Below, piece after piece: positions 63,167-64,000 of a stretch of DNA of 64,000 bases. The translations under genes were made by a program, and so were the position numbers. Below the pieces are notes generated by a model that ran no database searches, was not told the origin of the DNA, and worked only from the letters and a program-made list of their open reading frames with translations. The stretch's first letter is position 1, and each line of letters opens with the position of its first letter. Source of the stretch: Eikenella sp. (lineage in GTDB: Bacteria; Pseudomonadota; Gammaproteobacteria; Burkholderiales; Neisseriaceae); NCBI GenBank assembly GCA_030528345.1, contig JAUMZB010000006.1:1-64000 (forward strand). The letters run 5' to 3'.

Positions 63167-63685
63167 TTAAATGATAAAAACAACAGACAGAATAAAATAG
63201 GCCAAGCAAAGCACTAACGGAAAAATTTGGGCATAAAAATCCAAGCTATTTTTATGCTTATTGGATTCAGGCAAAAAAGCTTCCATATCATTTTTTAAAT
63301 CCGTATCGGGAGACAAATAAAAATATGATTTATTTTTGTCCAGTATTCTTATCATAAATACTTTTCTAGAATGATAGTGATACAAATTGTAATGAAATTT
63401 TTCATCTAACTTTATTTCAATATTGTTCCCATCTTTTATCAAAATATTTTCACCGTATTTTATAAGACAAACTTCCTTCATCGTACTTTTCATCACGATG
63501 ATCAAAAAACCAAATATTATAGAAAGCAATAAAATGATGAATCGTGTTTGACTTGCCGTGTTGTCAATATTCATCAATTTGAATATTGACAATGCAGTTG
63601 GAAAAAGAATAAAAACAGTGAAAATACTTGCCCAGAAAGAATATTTTACATTAAAGCTGTCAATTTTGATTTCCGTATCTTTCAT
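63167..63685 (-). CDS. AT-rich hypothetical membrane protein
   Basis: A 172-residue protein from ATG 63685 (MKDTEIKID); a TTG five codons earlier is possible. Three hydrophobic helices are visible: FWASIFTVFILFPTALSIF (about 17-35), FIILLLSIIFGFLIIVM (about 47-63) and a C-terminal IFPLVLCLAYFILSVVFII. The middle is charged and rich in Lys, Asn and Asp. Base composition is very AT-rich and Lys codons are AAA, unlike every neighbour, suggesting recent acquisition. No family recognised. 63686-63939 has no gene I can support. Confidence 0.6.
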   Translation of the reverse strand: MKDTEIKIDSFNVKYSFWASIFTVFILFPTALSIFKLMNIDNTASQTRFIILLLSIIFGFLIIVMKSTMKEVCLIKYGENILIKDGNNIEIKLDEKFHYNLYHYHSRKVFMIRILDKNKSYFYLSPDTDLKNDMEAFLPESNKHKNSLDFYAQIFPLVLCLAYFILSVVFII

Positions 63686-63939
63686 TTTTAACTTATTCAA
63701 GGCTTATGGCACAAATTCATTGGGATTTCACGCAATAGTTTCAACAGCACTTTTTGCAAATCATCATGGCGTTGATTGAGGGCAAACGAATGCTTTAACA
63801 AATATGGGTAAAAACTCTGAAGCCCTTGTATGGTAATGATGACAGCAGCTTATACCAACCCCAATGCCCATGAAGTCTGATTGACAGCCTGCCGCCGCCG
63901 CAAAGAAAAAGCCAGCTTCCCCAGCCCTGCCGCAACAGC

Positions 63940-64000
63940 CTACAAAAACAAGGCCAACAAATCGTTTAAAAACCGCCGCCCCAAAGCAGTCGGCCGCAAT
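63940..64000 (-). CDS. hemW: C-terminal end of a probable HemW (coproporphyrinogen oxidase-like)
   Basis: The gene runs in from the right edge on the minus strand and stops at TAG 63940. Only about 20 codons are seen, reading LRPTALGRRFLNDLLALFL. The pattern RPTxxGxRFLNDLLxxF is the typical ending of HemW, a radical-SAM heme chaperone related to HemN. The call rests on that tail alone. Confidence 0.5.
   Translation of the reverse strand, partial: LRPTALGRRFLNDLLALFL

Noticed and set aside
63686-63939. Open frame running in from the right edge on the minus strand to about 63771
   Set aside because: It is out of frame with the convincing HemW tail and has no recognisable sequence.

Overview
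The window is a gene-dense, GC-rich stretch of a Neisseriaceae chromosome. The best taxonomic marker is the DNA uptake word AGGCTACCTGAA (reverse TTCAGGTAGCCT), which recurs throughout, between genes and inside them. From memory this is the 'eik' dialect described for Eikenella, so Eikenella or a close relative is my inference. Gene content agrees: fbp iron uptake, phhA-phhB, a CcoI-like copper ATPase, and queCDE behind a preQ1-type leader. No rRNA, CRISPR array, prophage or complete tRNA was found.

Layout. 1-4.9 kb: a decayed hybrid transposase, an ACP/lysozyme-inhibitor-like lipoprotein, apaH, a tRNA-like 3' fragment, ridA, a nitronate monooxygenase and a repeat-rich lipoprotein. 5-8.2 kb: queC-queD-queE (ATGA overlaps, riboswitch-like leader) and ilvE. 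8.4-14.6 kb: an AgcS-type symporter, uraA, three small conserved genes, recO and pdxJ. 14.7-20.7 kb: acnB, icd, a copper chaperone and a second NCS2 permease. 20.8-29 kb: a TonB-dependent heme-type receptor with a Fur-like site, dapA-bamC-small membrane protein-rdgB, an altered nicotinamidase-like protein and metY. 29-36.9 kb: a SIMPL protein, rsmA with an amino-acid ABC ATPase, a YqaA-like protein, an SDR, an EamA transporter, rlmE and ftsH. 36.9-40.8 kb: fbpB-fbpC divergent from fbpA. 40.9-47.9 kb: tsaD, a ctp protease, an LD-carboxypeptidase-like lipoprotein, a HIT protein and a DUF389 protein, with three copies of a 184-bp miniature element. 48-54.5 kb: a PpiD-like protein without a visible parvulin domain, an S24 regulator divergent from a small secreted protein, recD, phhA-phhB and a DUF442 phosphatase-like protein. 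54.7-64 kb: a CcoI-like ATPase, dut, yqgE-ruvX, sucC-sucD, a tiny lipoprotein, miaB, an AT-rich orphan membrane protein and the last codons of a probable hemW.

How the parts work together. acnB, icd and sucCD are four TCA-cycle genes within 46 kb. The heme-type receptor and the fbp genes form an iron-uptake theme with Fur-like sites. apaH, rdgB and dut clean up nucleotides; rsmA, rlmE, tsaD, miaB and queCDE modify RNA; bamC, the PpiD-like protein, ctp and ftsH handle envelope assembly and quality control. Transcription units commonly end in hairpins made from uptake words.

The signals most worth checking are the miniature element whose two intact copies sit inside uptake words with 5-bp duplications, the preQ1-like leader with an extra hairpin, the nicotinamidase homologue lacking its catalytic Cys and Lys, and the S24/secreted-protein/recD block bracketed by inverted repeats.
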